64,000 nucleotides of DNA from Flammula alnicola (Eukaryota; Basidiomycota; Agaricomycetes; Agaricales; Strophariaceae). Position numbers and translations under genes: made by a program. Shown here piece by piece: positions 10,244-21,544 of the stretch (its first letter is position 1; the number at the start of each line of letters is the position of its first letter). Location of the stretch: contig JADNRV010000163.1 of NCBI GenBank assembly GCA_015499995.1, positions 52,573-116,572 on the forward strand, read 5' to 3'. The notes beneath the pieces are model-generated. The model made no database searches. It saw only the letters and a program-made list of their open reading frames with translations, and was not told where the DNA came from.

Positions 10244-10834
10244 ACAATTTTTATTCCGAAGCTCGATCGCAGCTCGGACTCTAACTAATACAAACGAGTA
10301 CGCTACAATACCCAATGCAAAAGAAAGAAATTGGTCGCTCGCAGGGGAGCGTGCGGCGCGCGCGAGCGCGACGCGGGCGAGACTGCACTGCAGCCTGAAA
10401 CCCAAATAGCGGACCTCGCAGCCCAGGAAATACAAACGCGCGGCGTTGTTAACGCTACCGAACGTAAGGTAGATATGGATTAAAAGGGTGGACAGGGGGG
10501 TCACCCAGATGAAGTCGGAGCCTGCCCGGCTCTCCCCACTTCGTTGGCAAACTCGACGTTGTCGTTACACCATGGCGGGTCCTCCAAGTGATGCGTGCCA
10601 TAGACTCAGAGAGTCACAGGCGAAGCCATGCAACGAACACGGCTGCGGCCCTCGCGGGATTTATCACACCACAATGGAAACACCTTTGGGCACTAGGTCT
10701 TGGGCCAGGGCCCCAACGACATCTAGGATCACCCCCCGTCCAGAGTCCCTCATCCGACTCCGGCCTGGGGCCGATTGAACGCAAACGCACTAGGGTTGTC
10801 GCTCAAAAATTTCTCAAGACCCCATACTAGGTAC
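10211..10834 (-). mobile_element. Minus-strand family 2 LINE, 3' part
   Basis: A poly(T) run (10211-10237) is the A tail of a minus-strand family 2 LINE. It is followed by the 3' UTR and the last ORF2 codons (…VWGLEKFLSDNPSAFAFNRP.AGVG, stop at 10750-10752). The rest of this LINE lies at 13877-18763, beyond a plus-strand LINE inserted at the TSD 10835-10849 / 13862-13876. The 5' end is truncated inside ORF1. Confidence 0.92.
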
Positions 10835-10849
10835 GGGGCCCTGTGAGGT
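10835..10849. repeat. TSD of the plus-strand family 2 LINE (left copy)
   Basis: GGGGCCCTGTGAGGT lies here and at 13862-13876. The target is the RNase H C-terminal region of the minus-strand LINE. Confidence 0.93.
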
Positions 10850-13829
10850 TACGTCGGGACCCTCACTCTGTGGAGGTCCTTATCTCGATTGCTAATGCCT
10901 GCATGCGGGTGGGTCATTGGCCGTCGCCCTTTAAGGAGTCTATGTCGGTTATTATCCCCAAACCCGGCAAGCCCTCGTACTCTACCCCTAAGGCGTTCAG
11001 GCCCATTGTGCTTCTGAATACTGTGGGGAAACTCATCGAGAAAATGATCTCGAACCGCATTCAGTTCGACGCTGTCGGGCAGGATATATTTCACCCGAAT
11101 CAGGTTGGAGGCGTCAGGGGACGCTCCACCGAGGACGCGGGTCTGTTTTTGACACACATGGTGAGGGCTGGGTGGGCGAAAGGGTTGAGGACTAGCGTCC
11201 TTGCCTTTGACCTTGCTCAGTTCTTTCCTTCTCTTAATCACGAGGTTCTCGTGATCATTCTCCGGAAGCTTGGCTTTCCACCGCTGGTGGTCAAGTTTTT
11301 CAGTTCTTATCTGGTAGAAAGGAAGACGCAGTATGCGTGGAACTCCTTCCTGTCAGACCCTCTGCAGGCAGATGTGGGCGTGGGACAGGGCTCTGCCCTG
11401 TCTCCTGTCTTGTCGGCCATTTACTTGGCGCCTATCATGCGTCTTTTCTACAAGAGGTGCCGTGAGATTCATCTGGCGGTTGACCTTCTGTCATATGTGG
11501 ACGATGGTACCCTGATTTCTCAGGAGACCGGACTCGATCCCAATGTTGTTAACCTTCGTAAGGCTTACAAGATTATATTTGAGCTTTTTACCAAGTTCGC
11601 TCTCGCTCTGGAGCACGCGAAGTCGGAGATTTTTCACTTCGACAACACGGCTTCAGTTTATAACCCTGCCATTGATTTGGGTGAAGAACCCTACACTGCA
11701 GGCAAATGGCTCAAGCCTAAGCCGTTCTGGCGATATCTTGGGTTTTATTTTGATCGCAAGCTCACTTTTAAGGAGCATGTGAGATACTATTCCACCAAGG
11801 GATTCACATCGGTCGTATCGATGAGAATGCTTGGGTCTTCTACCAGAGGGCTGCCGCCACATCTTAAGCGCCTCCTCTACCGCACGTGCGTTATCCCCAT
11901 AATTACTTATGGTTACCGCATGTGGTATTTCCGCAAAGCTCGAAATAAAGGGCTTGTTGCGCAACTTACTAACGTTCAGCGTAAGGCTGGGCTTTGGATT
12001 ACTGGGTGCTTCCGCACTTCTCCCTCGCATGGCGTCGAGGCCCTCGCCGGCCTCCTGCCCATGCCCCTACTTCTGGACAGGTTGAACTCTCGGGCAGTGG
12101 CCCGGATTTCTCTTCTGTCTGATACACACCCGGTCCGGTCATTTATGGCAGGTCCTTTACTTAAGAAAGCCGTCCCTCACAAGATGGCGATCGAGAAGTT
12201 TACCGAGCGTCAACGCGAAAAGTTGCGCGGCGGACTCGTGGGCAATACATTGTTCCACCCCGCTGGTCTGGAGGAACTGGAGCCTTTTGCTCCAGACGCC
12301 AGGCCTGGATATCGTCTAATGGATCGGCATGCGAGCCGGTTTACATGGATGGCTAAACCCCGTATCAGCAGGGCTGAAGACCCTGATGCTGCGTGGAAAA
12401 TCATACTGGACAAACTCATCGAAAAGTGTGATGATGAGCCAGGAACCGCATATGCTGGTGTCGACGGCTCGGTCCCTCCGGGGCCCTGGCAGGCCGCCAA
12501 CGGCATTGTTATCAAACGGCAGGGTGCGCTGGTCTTGGCCAGATGCCACTCTTCCGGACGGGCAATAAGCACTGACGCTGAGCTCGATGCCATCTCGGTG
12601 GCCATCTCCGCAATGGTAGCGTTCGGAGACGTCACCAGGATAGTCATTTTCACGGATTCGATGCATGCAGCTCGAATGGCCGTTGATCCTTCCCCGCATT
12701 CTCATCAGGGTTCATCTCTGATAGTATGTAGGACACTTGAACGATGGTTCCAAGGTGGTGGGAACCGGAAAGTCGTTTTTGCAGAGTCTCCCTCCGATAT
12801 GGAGTGGGACATCCATCAAGAGGCTCATGACCTCGTCCTGGGGTTTCCGGGTGTACCTGTTACACCGAACACCCCTCTATCTATCGCTTGGCTTAAGAAC
12901 AAAGCTGACACTGTAGCGCGGGATGCCTGGTCGACAGAGGTCGACGAGGTTCCCAATTTACTTGGCTCCAATTTCTTGGAGTTAGAGGATCTAAAGGGTA
13001 ATCCTCTCCGTCCGACCCCCGTTCGCGGTGGGCCGTGGCTTGAAGTCGGTGGCCGCAACTCTCAGTTGTTCGCCCGCATGTGCCGTGTAATAACGAATCA
13101 TGCTCCGATCGGCTCGTACTACGAGCGGTTCAAAATCGACGACCCGTTGGCTCTCGGGTGCGTGTGCGGGAAATATCCACAGACTCGTGCACATATTTTC
13201 AAGTGTCCCAAGCTCTTGATGCTACCTCACAGGGCCCCGTACCTAGTATGGGGTCTTGAGAAATTTTTGAGCGACAACCCTAGTGCGTTTGCGTTCAATC
13301 GGCCCCCGGCCGGAGTCGGATGAGGGACTCTGGACGGGGGGTGATCCTAGGTGTCGTCGGGGCCTTGGCCCAAGACCTAGTGCCCGCAGGTGTTTTCATT
13401 ATGGTGCGATAAATCCCGCGAGGGCCGCAGCCGTGTTCGTTGCATGGCTTCGCCTGCGACTCTCTGAGTCTATGGCACGCATCATCTGGAGGACCCGCCA
13501 TGGTGTAACGACAACGTCGAGTTTGCCAACGAAGTGGGGAGAGCCGGGCAAGCTCCGACTTCATCTGGGTGACCCCCCTGTCCACCCTTTTAATCCATAT
13601 CTACCTTACGTTCGGTAGCGTTAACAACGCCGCGCGTTTGTATTTCCTGGGCTGCGAGGTCCGCTATTTGGGTTTCAGGCTGCAGTGCAGTCTCGCCCGC
13701 GTCGCGCTCGCGCGCGCCGCACGCTCCCCTGCGAGCGACCAATTTCTTTCTTTTGCATTGGGTATTGTAGCGTACTCGTTTGTATTAGTTAGAGTCCGAG
13801 CTGCGATCGTGCTTCGGAATAAAAATTGT

Positions 13830-13861
<32 letters not shown>
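10850..13861 (+). mobile_element. Plus-strand family 2 LINE, 5'-truncated (innermost level)
   Basis: This 3 kb LINE begins in the RT domain and ends with the family 2 3' UTR and a 26 bp A tail (13836-13861). The terminal motif is CGGAATAAAAATTGTTGATT. It is inserted head-on into a minus-strand LINE of the same family. This is the sixth level of nesting and hence one of the youngest events. The lack of breaks in its ORF fits that. Confidence 0.94.
10852..13323 (+). CDS. LINE family 2 ORF2 fragment (RT, RNase H, CCHC), open
   Basis: The open frame spans 823 codons without stops; no authentic start is present because the element is 5'-truncated. RT blocks are SVIIPKPGKPSYSTPKAFRP, LAFDLAQFFPSLNH (motif A), GVGQGSALSPVLSAIY (motif B) and DLLSYVDDGTLI (motif C, catalytic Asp pair). 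RNase H has GVDGS, STDAELDA and FTDSMHAAR. The C-terminus has CVCGKYPQTRAHIFKC. The endonuclease is missing, so it cannot act alone. Confidence 0.9.
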   Translation, partial: RRDPHSVEVLISIANACMRVGHWPSPFKESMSVIIPKPGKPSYSTPKAFRPIVLLNTVGKLIEKMISNRIQFDAVGQDIFHPNQVGGVRGRSTEDAGLFLTHMVRAGWAKGLRTSVLAFDLAQFFPSLNHEVLVIILRKLGFPPLVVKFFSSYLVERKTQYAWNSFLSDPLQADVGVGQGSALSPVLSAIYLAPIMRLFYKRCREIHLAVDLLSYVDDGTLISQETGLDPNVVNLRKAYKIIFELFTKFALALEHAKSEIFHFDNTASVYNPAIDLGEEPYTAGKWLKPKPFWRYLGFYFDRKLTFKEHVRYYSTKGFTSVVSMRMLGSSTRGLPPHLKRLLYRTCVIPIITYGYRMWYFRKARNKGLVAQLTNVQRKAGLWITGCFRTSPSHGVEALAGLLPMPLLLDRLNSRAVARISLLSDTHPVRSFMAGPLLKKAVPHKMAIEKFTERQREKLRGGLVGNTLFHPAGLEELEPFAPDARPGYRLMDRHASRFTWMAKPRISRAEDPDAAWKIILDKLIEKCDDEPGTAYAGVDGSVPPGPWQAANGIVIKRQGALVLARCHSSGRAISTDAELDAISVAISAMVAFGDVTRIVIFTDSMHAARMAVDPSPHSHQGSSLIVCRTLERWFQGGGNRKVVFAESPSDMEWDIHQEAHDLVLGFPGVPVTPNTPLSIAWLKNKADTVARDAWSTEVDEVPNLLGSNFLELEDLKGNPLRPTPVRGGPWLEVGGRNSQLFARMCRVITNHAPIGSYYERFKIDDPLALGCVCGKYPQTRAHIFKCPKLLMLPHRAPYLVWGLEKFLSDNPSAFAFNRPPAGVG

Positions 13862-13862
<1 letters not shown>

Positions 13863-13876
13863 GGGCCCTGTGAGGT

Positions 13877-16800
13877 AGCATCAAGAGCTTGGGGCACTTG
13901 AAAATATGTGCACGAGTCTGTGGATATTTCCCGCACACGCACCCGAGAGCCAACGGGTCGTCGATTTTGAACCGCTCGTAGTACGAGCCGATCGGAGCAT
14001 GATTCGTTATTACACGGCACATGCGGGTGAACAACTGAGAGTTGCGGCCGCCGACTTCAAGCCACGGCCCACCGCGAACGGGGGTCGGACGGAGAGGATT
14101 ACCCTTTAGATCCTCTAACTCCAAGAAATTGGAGCCAAGTAAATTGGGAACCTCGTCGACCTCTGTCGACCAGGCATCCCGCGCTACAGTGTCAGCTTTA
14201 TTCTTAAGCCAAGCGATAGATAGAGGGGTATTCGGTGTAACAGGTACACCGGGAAACCCCAAGACGAGGTCATGAGCCTCTTGATGGATGTTCCACTCCA
14301 TATCGGAGGGGGACTCTGCAAAAACGACTTTACGGTTACCACCCCCCTGGAACCATCGTTCAAGTGTCCGACACACGATCAGAGACGAGCCCTGATGAGA
14401 ATGCGGGGAAGGATCCACGGCCATTCGAGCAGCATGCATCGAATCCGTGAAAATAACTATCCTGGTGACGTCTCCGAATGCTACCATTGCGGAAATGGCC
14501 ACCGAGATGGCATCGAGCTCAGCATCAGTGCTAATAGCTCGTCCGGAAGAGTGACATCTGGCTAATACCAGAGCACCCTGCCGTTTGATAACAATGCCGT
14601 TGGCGGCTTGCCAGGGCCCCGGAGGGACCGAGCCGTCGACACCAGCATATGCGGTACCTGGCTCATCGCCACACTTTTCGATGAGTTTGTCCAGTATGAT
14701 CTTCCACGCAGCATCAGGGTCTTCGGCCCTGCTGATACGGGGTTTGTCCATCCATGTAAACCGGCTTGCATGCCGGTCCATTAGACGATGTCCAGGCCTG
14801 GCGTCTGGAGCAAAAGGCTCCAGTTCTTCCAGACCAGCGGGGTGGAACAATGTATTGCCCACAAGACCGCCGCGCAGCTTGTCTCGCTGACGCTCGGTAA
14901 AGTTCTCAACCGCCATCTTGTGAGGAGTGGCTTTCTTAAGTAAAGGGCCAGCCATAAATGACCGGACCGGGTGAGTATCAGACAAGAGAGAAATCCGAGC
15001 AACTGCCCGAGAGTTCAACCTGTCCAAAAGTAAAGGCATGGGCAGAAGGCCGGCAAGAGCCTCGACGCCATACGAGGGAGAGGTGCGGAAGCACCCAGTA
15101 ATCCAAAGCCCAGCTTTACGCTGAACATTGGTAAGTTGCGCAATAAGCCCCTTGTTACGGGCTTTGCGGAAATACCACATGCGGTATCCATAAGTAATTA
15201 TGGGGATAACGCACGTGCGGTAGAGGAGGCGCTTAAGATGTGGCGGCAGCCCTCTGGTAGAAGACCCAAGCATTCTCATCGATACAACCGATGTGAATCC
15301 TTTGGTGGAATAGTATCTCACATGCTCCTTGAAAGTGAGCTTGCGATCAAAATAAAACCCAAGATATCGCCAGAACGGCTTAGGCTTGAGCCATTTGCCT
15401 GCAGTGTAGGGTTCTTCACCCAAATCAATGGCAGGGTTATAAACTGAAGCCGTGTTGTCAAAGTGAAAAATCTCCGACTTCGCGTGCTCCAAAGCGAGAG
15501 CGAACTTGGTGAAGAGCTCAAATATAATCTTGTAAGCCTTACGAAGGTTTACAACATTGGGATCGAGTCCGGTCTCCTGAGAAATCAGGGTACCATCGTC
15601 AACATACGACAGAAGGTCGACCGCAAGATGAATCTCACGGCACCTCTTGTAGAAAAGACGCATGATAGGCGCCAAGTAAATAGCCGACAAGACAGGGGAC
15701 AGGGCAGAGCCCTGTCCCACGCCCACGTCTGCCTGCAGAGGGTCTGACAAGAAGGAATTCCACGCATATTGCGTCTTCCTTTCTACCAGATAAGAACTGA
15801 AAAACTTGACCACCAGCGGTGGAAAGCCAAGCTTCCGGAGAATAATCACGAGAACCTCGTGGTTAAGAGAAGGAAAGAACTGAGCAAGGTCAAAGGCAAG
15901 GACGCTAGTCCTCAACCCTCTAGCCCACCCAGCCCTCACCATGTGTGTCAAAAACAGACCCGCGTCCTCGGTGGAGCGTCCCCTGATGCCTCCGACCTGA
16001 TTCGGGTGAAATATATCCTGCCCGACAGCGTCGAACTGAATGCGGTTCGAGATCATTTTCTCGATGAGTTTCCCCACAGTATTCAGAAGCACAATGGGCC
16101 TGAACGCCTTAGGGGTAGAGTACGAGGGCTTGCCGGGTTTGGGGATAATAACCGACATAGACTCCTTAAAGGGCGACGGCCAATAACCCACACGCATGCA
16201 GGCATTAGCAATCGAGATAAGGACCTCCACAGAGTGAGGGTCCCGACGTACAATCTTCTTCAGGTGGGACCAATTGACATGATCCGGACCCGGAGAAGAA
16301 AGACCGGAACACGCAGAAAGAGCTTCCGTGAGTTCCAGCGGGGAGAAGGGAGCCCATTCCCGAACAGGAAGTTGCGGGATGGACTCCAAGAGAGCAGCAT
16401 CATATGTTCTATCCGACGCTGAATTGTACGTGCCATGTAGGGCATCCCACAGGGCAGGCAAATCGTTGCAAGGCTCTCCACGGTACTGGATGGCCTCACT
16501 GGGAGGGAGCTTCCGTTGTTGGACCCAATTCATAAGGTCCCACGGTCGCTTATTAGTGCCCGCGATCTCTCCAATGCGATCATCGAAGAAAACACGTTTC
16601 GTTTCCCGGACTAACTTCCGAAAGGATGTCCAATTCTCGGGAGAGCGATCCCCACGAAATTTGAGCAGGGTGTTAGAGCATTCCTGGGACCACCAGGGCT
16701 TCGAACGCTTAGTAATAGAGGTCTCTTTAGCGTGGGCAGACCACGCCTCTGAGAAAATCTGCGCCACTCCTTGAGCCGCAGTATCAATCTGATCCTCGGT

Positions 16801-17649
16801 AGTCATCGGGGCTTTTGGATCTATAGCCGCAAGTCCCGAAGTGATAGATTTAACGAAGGCCTCAACAGACTCCGTAGGAAGAGACATCCGAACCGCCCCG
16901 TCAGGGGCGGGAAGGATGTCCAGTGTAGTATAAATCGGAATATGATCCGACTTAAGCTGGATGTCCGGGCATCGGACAGTAGACTCGTTCACCACCTGAT
17001 CGGGGGGAACAAACGCCAGATCGATCACCGTGCTGCGCTTGGTGCGATCTCTAGGAATGTGTGTGGGCCCAGGGTTGCCAAAAGCGGCAAGCTCAAGTCC
17101 AAGGATGGCCGCAGATTGTTGCAGCGATAAAGCACACCCCTCCCGAGCGGCACCAGGGTCCCAGTCCGGAGAGTGTGCGTTAAAATCTCCCATCATCAGA
17201 TGACATCGGGGAAGATCTCGATCATGATCCCGGAGCCAGTTAATAGCTCCATGATCGGAATCTGAATACACGTTCAGAAGGTAGAAGGAACTCTCGCCCG
17301 AGGAGAGCGAGAGAACCATGATGTCGGGATGATCAATAATATCCCTTCGTTGAGCCGGGCGATACCGGGCCAGCCTAGTCGAAACATAGGTCATGACCCG
17401 GGGTCGCTCGTCAGGGGTGGTGGGGCGCACCATGGCCAACCAGTCTGGATGGTTGGGCGCGCCGACTACATCTTCACCCTTTCTGCTCTTCGCAGACGGG
17501 GCGGTTCTTATGTGCCTCCAGGGAGGCTCTTGGATGAATAACACATCATATATATTTGTACATGTGCTAAGTATTACATCGAGGGACACCCCGTCCCTCG
17601 CCACGTTCCAACTCAGAACCCGTATCTCATCAAGCGGTTGTGCCTGCAT
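13877..17649 (-). CDS. LINE family 2 ORF2, intact apart from one insertion
   Basis: ORF2 starts at 17649 in a TAATG overlap with ORF1. It is open to 13877, and the last codons follow at 10834-10750. Counted across the insertion it is 1,291 codons including stop, with no frameshift. The order is APE endonuclease (about residues 8-235: LSWNVARD, FIQEPPW, GDFNAHSPDW, VIDLAFVPP, SDHIPI), RT (about 490-780, YVDD near 683), RNase H (GVDGS near 1003, TDAE near 1043, FTDSM near 1068) and CCHC near 1241. It is the least damaged ORF2 in the window. Confidence 0.9.
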
Positions 17650-18763
17650 TAAGCTACGTTTTGTGAGTAGAGTGCACGACGATGATTCCAATAATCACGT
17701 ACCTGGGCATATTTGGCATCGATCCATTCACGATCGTACCGGTTGTGCCAGAAATGACACTTTCTGTCGTAAGGTTTATGCGCGCCCTTACAATTAGGGC
17801 AGCGCGCGGCATGAGGGCAGTCCACCCCACCAGGAGTAGGTGGGATAGGTGGAGTTGCCTTGGGATTTCCCTTGCAACACGAAGCGGCGATACGATGTAC
17901 CTCCTCCTTGTGTGGCCCGGAGCAATGAGCGCAGCGGGGCTGGGGAGCCCTGCAAACGTTAGATGGATGGCCCCACCTCCAGCATCTAGTGCAGAGAGGG
18001 ACGCCGGGGTTGGCGCGCGCCGCAAGAATGCGGTAAGCCCTGCCACGGAACATGAAGGTCTTGTTGATAAGAGCCTTCGCGCGGGCTCCCGACTGAGAGT
18101 CCCAGATATTGATGAACGCCACACAAGTGGTGCTCGCCGGGGAGTTGCGCTTAATCCGAGGCTCGGATTTGAAAGGCGCGAAGACGGAAAGTGGAGAGGC
18201 AAGAATCGCCATCTTCACTTCGGCCCCTGTGGTAAGGGTCTTACTGGCGAAATCGCCGTAAGCAGGTAGGTCAAGTACCCGGAGGTACGAGGTGGAAGAA
18301 GGGAGGCTGATCGACACCTTGACAGTGTCAGACTCCGGGAGGATTCTATGCACCCACCCTCGAGCGATATCGAGATCGCTCTGGGTGGACACAAGGGAGG
18401 TGGCAAGAGAGATGCCATCATATGCGTGCGAGGCAGACAACACCCGATTGGCGCTGCCCGCATCGCGGAAGGCTTTGTCGATCTTGTGGACCAGGTCGAC
18501 GAGTTTCGTGTCGTGCGGCCTCGTGTAGGGGCCGCTAAACGCGAGGAGGATCTGCTTGCGTGACGGGCCAGCAGTGGTGAAAGAGGGGTGCTTCTTCTGC
18601 CTCTTGGCAGCAGAAGCCCGCGCATCGAAGGCCGCTTGCATCGAAGGGACACGTGGCGGAGGTGGATACCTGGCAAGAGCACTAGGGCCCATGGCAGGAT
18701 CTCGTTGCGACAAAGGGTTGGCCGCCGCAAGCTCAGCAAATGTGCGCTCACGGGGACCGGCGC
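17649..18763 (-). pseudogene. LINE family 2 ORF1, 5'-truncated
   Basis: The C-terminal 370 or so codons of ORF1 are open (…FAELAAANPLSQRDPAMGPSAL…). It contains CTRCWRWGHPSNVC, CAHCSGPHKEEVH and CPHAARCPNCKGAHKPYDRKCHF zinc-binding clusters. The stop codon overlaps the ORF2 start (TAATG on the minus strand, 17647-17651). The N-terminal low-complexity part was lost on insertion. Confidence 0.88.
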
Positions 18764-18778
18764 CCTCCTTGTGAGGCT

Positions 18779-19393
18779 CTCCATTATCGTGGCGAGCCTT
18801 GCAACGACATGCCCGCCCTCTGGGGCGCGCTACACGGTACCTACAACTCTGCGTCTGACAGAGTGTTTGATGCCAACTTGTTGAACTCTCTCCCTACTTT
18901 GCCTGTTAGGGAGTGGGTCCGTTTTTCTGCGCTGGAACTCACAGAGGCTCTCTCTGCATGTTCTGGTCTGTCCGCTCCGGGCCCGGATCATGTCAATTGG
19001 TCCCACCTGAAGGGGATAGTACGTCGCGACCCTCATTCCATTGAGGTCTTACTCTCGATTGCCAATGCCTGCATGCGTGTGGGCTATTGGCCATCTGTAT
19101 TTAAGGATTCGCTGTCGGTAATTATACCTAAGCCGAATAAGCCATCCTACTCCGCACCTAAGGCATTCAGGCCTATTGTCCTCCTGAATACCGTTGGTAA
19201 ATTAATTGAGAAAATGATCTCAAATCGCATTCAGTTCGACGCTGTCGGGCTGGATATTTTCCATCCTAACCAGGTGGGTGGAGTGCGTCAGCGCTCCACT
19301 GAGGATGCTGGGCTCTTCCTGACACACATTGTGCGGGCAGGCTGGGCTAAGGGTTTAAAGACTAGCGTGGTCGCCTTTGACCTCGCTCAGTTT
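18779..19393 (+). mobile_element. Family 1 LINE, segment 2 (ORF2 linker and RT start)
   Basis: This continues ORF2 of the LINE beginning at 6806, in frame (LHYRGEPCNDMPALW… to VVAFDLAQF, RT motif A) for 205 codons. The TSDs 10196-10210 / 18764-18778 mark the upstream break. GACCTCGCTCAGTTT at 19379-19393 is the left TSD of the next insertion. Confidence 0.9.
19379..19393. repeat. TSD of the family 2 LINE 19394-25956 (left copy)
   Basis: GACCTCGCTCAGTTT is repeated at 25957-25971. It falls on the codons of RT motif A of the host LINE. Confidence 0.94.
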
Positions 19394-19527
19394 CATCTCC
19401 TCCTTATTCGGTAACCACTTCGTGCGACCGTGGGAAACAACTTCAGCAACACCAACATCGTCCCCCACAGCTCCTCCTCGTTGAGCGCTCCTGAGCGCTA
19501 CTTTACCAATCGACAGATAACAACATA
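19394..19527 (+). promoter_or_regulatory. 5' leader of the family 2 LINE, probable internal promoter
   Basis: The 134 bp leader is shared base for base at its start with the copy at 31984. It is partly conserved in family 1 (6806-6926), notably around CGACCGTGGGAA and CAACATCGTCCCCCAC. Two insertions starting at the same base imply a fixed transcription start, so the promoter is inferred to lie in or beside this leader. Confidence 0.55.
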
Positions 19528-21544
19528 ATGCCCCCCAAACCCAGTTCTGGTGGCGATCCGCCGAGCGGATCTCGCGCATCGGAAAGATTGTCTGGACTTG
19601 CGCCTCGGCGCACTCCTGGAGTTGGCTCGTCGTCTGCTTCGGCGGCGGCAGCCTCTACCCCTGCGTCTCCCTCTCCTCAGAGGCAGACGTATTCATCTAC
19701 AGTCCCTCAGCAACAGCGGGACAAAACCCCAGTCAGTGAGCGCGAACGCACTCCTGTATTTACTCTGTCGGCCCTGCCACCTCAGCAGGATCCGTCCCAC
19801 TACCTCACGGATGAGGATGTCGTTCTCGATTTTGAGGCGACTCCTCCCCCGGCTTCTCAATCGACAGCAGATCCTGCCCTGGAGGGTGAGCTTACAACTG
19901 CAATCGATGACATGTCCCGGAGTGCGAGGGCCATTGCAGCATGGATGAGGGGAAACCCGACTTCATCTGACGATGCCCTTGCTCGCCCTGCTACTGATCT
20001 CGCTGCTGCGATCGCCTCCTTGGTGTCCGCAGCTGAATCTACCGGATGGACCGACATCACCGCGTCCGTCGTCGGAGACGAAGCCCTCTCTCTGGGATAT
20101 GTCATCGGAGAGACCATCTCAGGCCCAGACGACACCGTCATGCAGCCCAACACCGTCCCCTTCGCCCAGATCGAACCCCATTCTAGTGATGCGGAGTCGT
20201 CTGCCATGGAGACTGACACCACCTCACGCCCTCCCCTCCTCGTCAGGATAAAGGGAAGGGTAGAGCCCCCACGAGCAAGGTAGGCCCAGCTTCGTCGCAG
20301 CCTTCGGCTGCGCCGCAGCAGGGCCCTCCTGCCCCTCGCCAGCCTCGCAAGAGGCCGGCGGATTCTTACTTGAGGCCCCCGCCTCCTGTTCCTCCTCGAC
20401 CTAAGGGTTGGAAAGCCGGTGTTCCTTGGAGCGCCGGTCCCCGTAAGCGCACATTTGCTGAGCTTGCGGCGGCCAACCCTTTGTCGCAACGAGATCCTGC
20501 CATGGGCCCTAGTGCTTTGGTAGGTATCCACCTCCGCCGCGCGTCCCTGCGATGCAGGCGGCCATCGATGAGCGGGCTTCTGCTGCCAAGAGGCAGAAGA
20601 GGAACCCCTCTTTCACCACTGCTGGCCCATCACGCAAGCAGATCCTCCTCGCGTTTAGCGGCCCATACACGAAGCCGCACGACACGAAACTCGTCGACCT
20701 GGTCCACAAGATCGACAAAGCCTTCCGCGATGCGGGCAGCGCCAATCGGATGTTGTCCGCCTCGCACGCGTACGATGGCATTTCTCTTGCCACCTCCCTT
20801 GTATCCACCCAGAGCGATCTCGATATCGCCCGAGGATGGGTGCATAGAATCCTTCCGGAGTCTGACACTGTCAAGGTGTCGGTCAGCCTCCCTTCTTCCA
20901 CCTCGTACCTTCGGGTACTTGATCTTCCTGCTTACGGCGATTTCGCCAGTAAGACCCTCACCACAGGGGCCGAAGTGAAGATGGCAATTCTTGCCTCTCC
21001 ACTTTCTGTCTTCGCGCCTTTCAAATCCGAGCCTCGGATTAAGCGCAACTCCTCGAAGAGCACCACTTGTGTGGCGTACCTCAACATCTGGGACTCTCAG
21101 TCGGGAGCCCGCGCGAAGGCTCTTATTAACAAGACCTTCATGTTCCGTGGTAGGGCTTACCGCATTCTTGCGGCGCGCGCCAGCCCTGGCGTCCCTCTCT
21201 GCACTAGGTGCTGGAGGTGGGGCCATCCATCCAACGTCTGCAGGGCTCCCCAGCCCCGCTGCGCTCATTGCTCCGGGCCACACGAGGAGGAGGTACATCG
21301 TATCGCCGCGTCGTGTTGCAAGGGAAATCCCAAGGCAACTCCACCTGTTCCACCTACCCCCACTGGGGTGGACTGCCCTCATGCCGCGCGCTGCCCTAAT
21401 TGTAAGGGCGCGCACAAACCTTACGACAGAAAGTGTCATTTCTGGCACAACCGGTACGATCGTGAATGGATCGATGCCAAATATGCCCAGGTACGTGATT
21501 ATTGGAATCATCGTCGTGCACTCTACTCACAGAACGTAGCTTAA
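19528..21544 (+). pseudogene. LINE family 2 ORF1, frameshifted
   Basis: ORF1 starts at 19528 (MPPKPSSGGDPPSG) after the leader. The frame breaks near 20260-20283 and again near 20516 (GPSALVGIHLR where relatives have a one-base-longer reading). It is then open from about 20552 to the stop at 21542-21544. The C-terminus retains CTRCWRWGHPSNVC, CAHCSGPHEEEVH and CPHAARCPNCKGAH. The N-terminal third is Ser/Pro/Thr-rich. Confidence 0.85.

Larger units (their letters stand above)
13877..18763 (-). mobile_element. Minus-strand family 2 LINE, main part
   Basis: This is the main body of the minus-strand family 2 LINE: the end of ORF1, then all of ORF2. Its 5' end is at 18763, truncated in ORF1 (…GERTFAELAAANPLSQ), next to the TSD 18764-18778. 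With the 3' part at 10211-10834 it has a complete ORF2 and tail. Together with the inserted plus-strand copy it forms a large inverted repeat. Confidence 0.93.

Noticed and set aside
13834..13876. ORF2 reading that ends in a run of phenylalanines
   Set aside because: The Phe run is the antisense of the inserted LINE's A tail (13836-13861). The true ORF2 continues at 10834.
18215..18784. Long open frames antisense or out of frame to LINE ORFs (for example 18215-18784, 20630-21511, 8421-8948)
   Set aside because: They arise from the GC-rich codon pattern of ORF1 and are repeated in each copy. They have no domain or start context.
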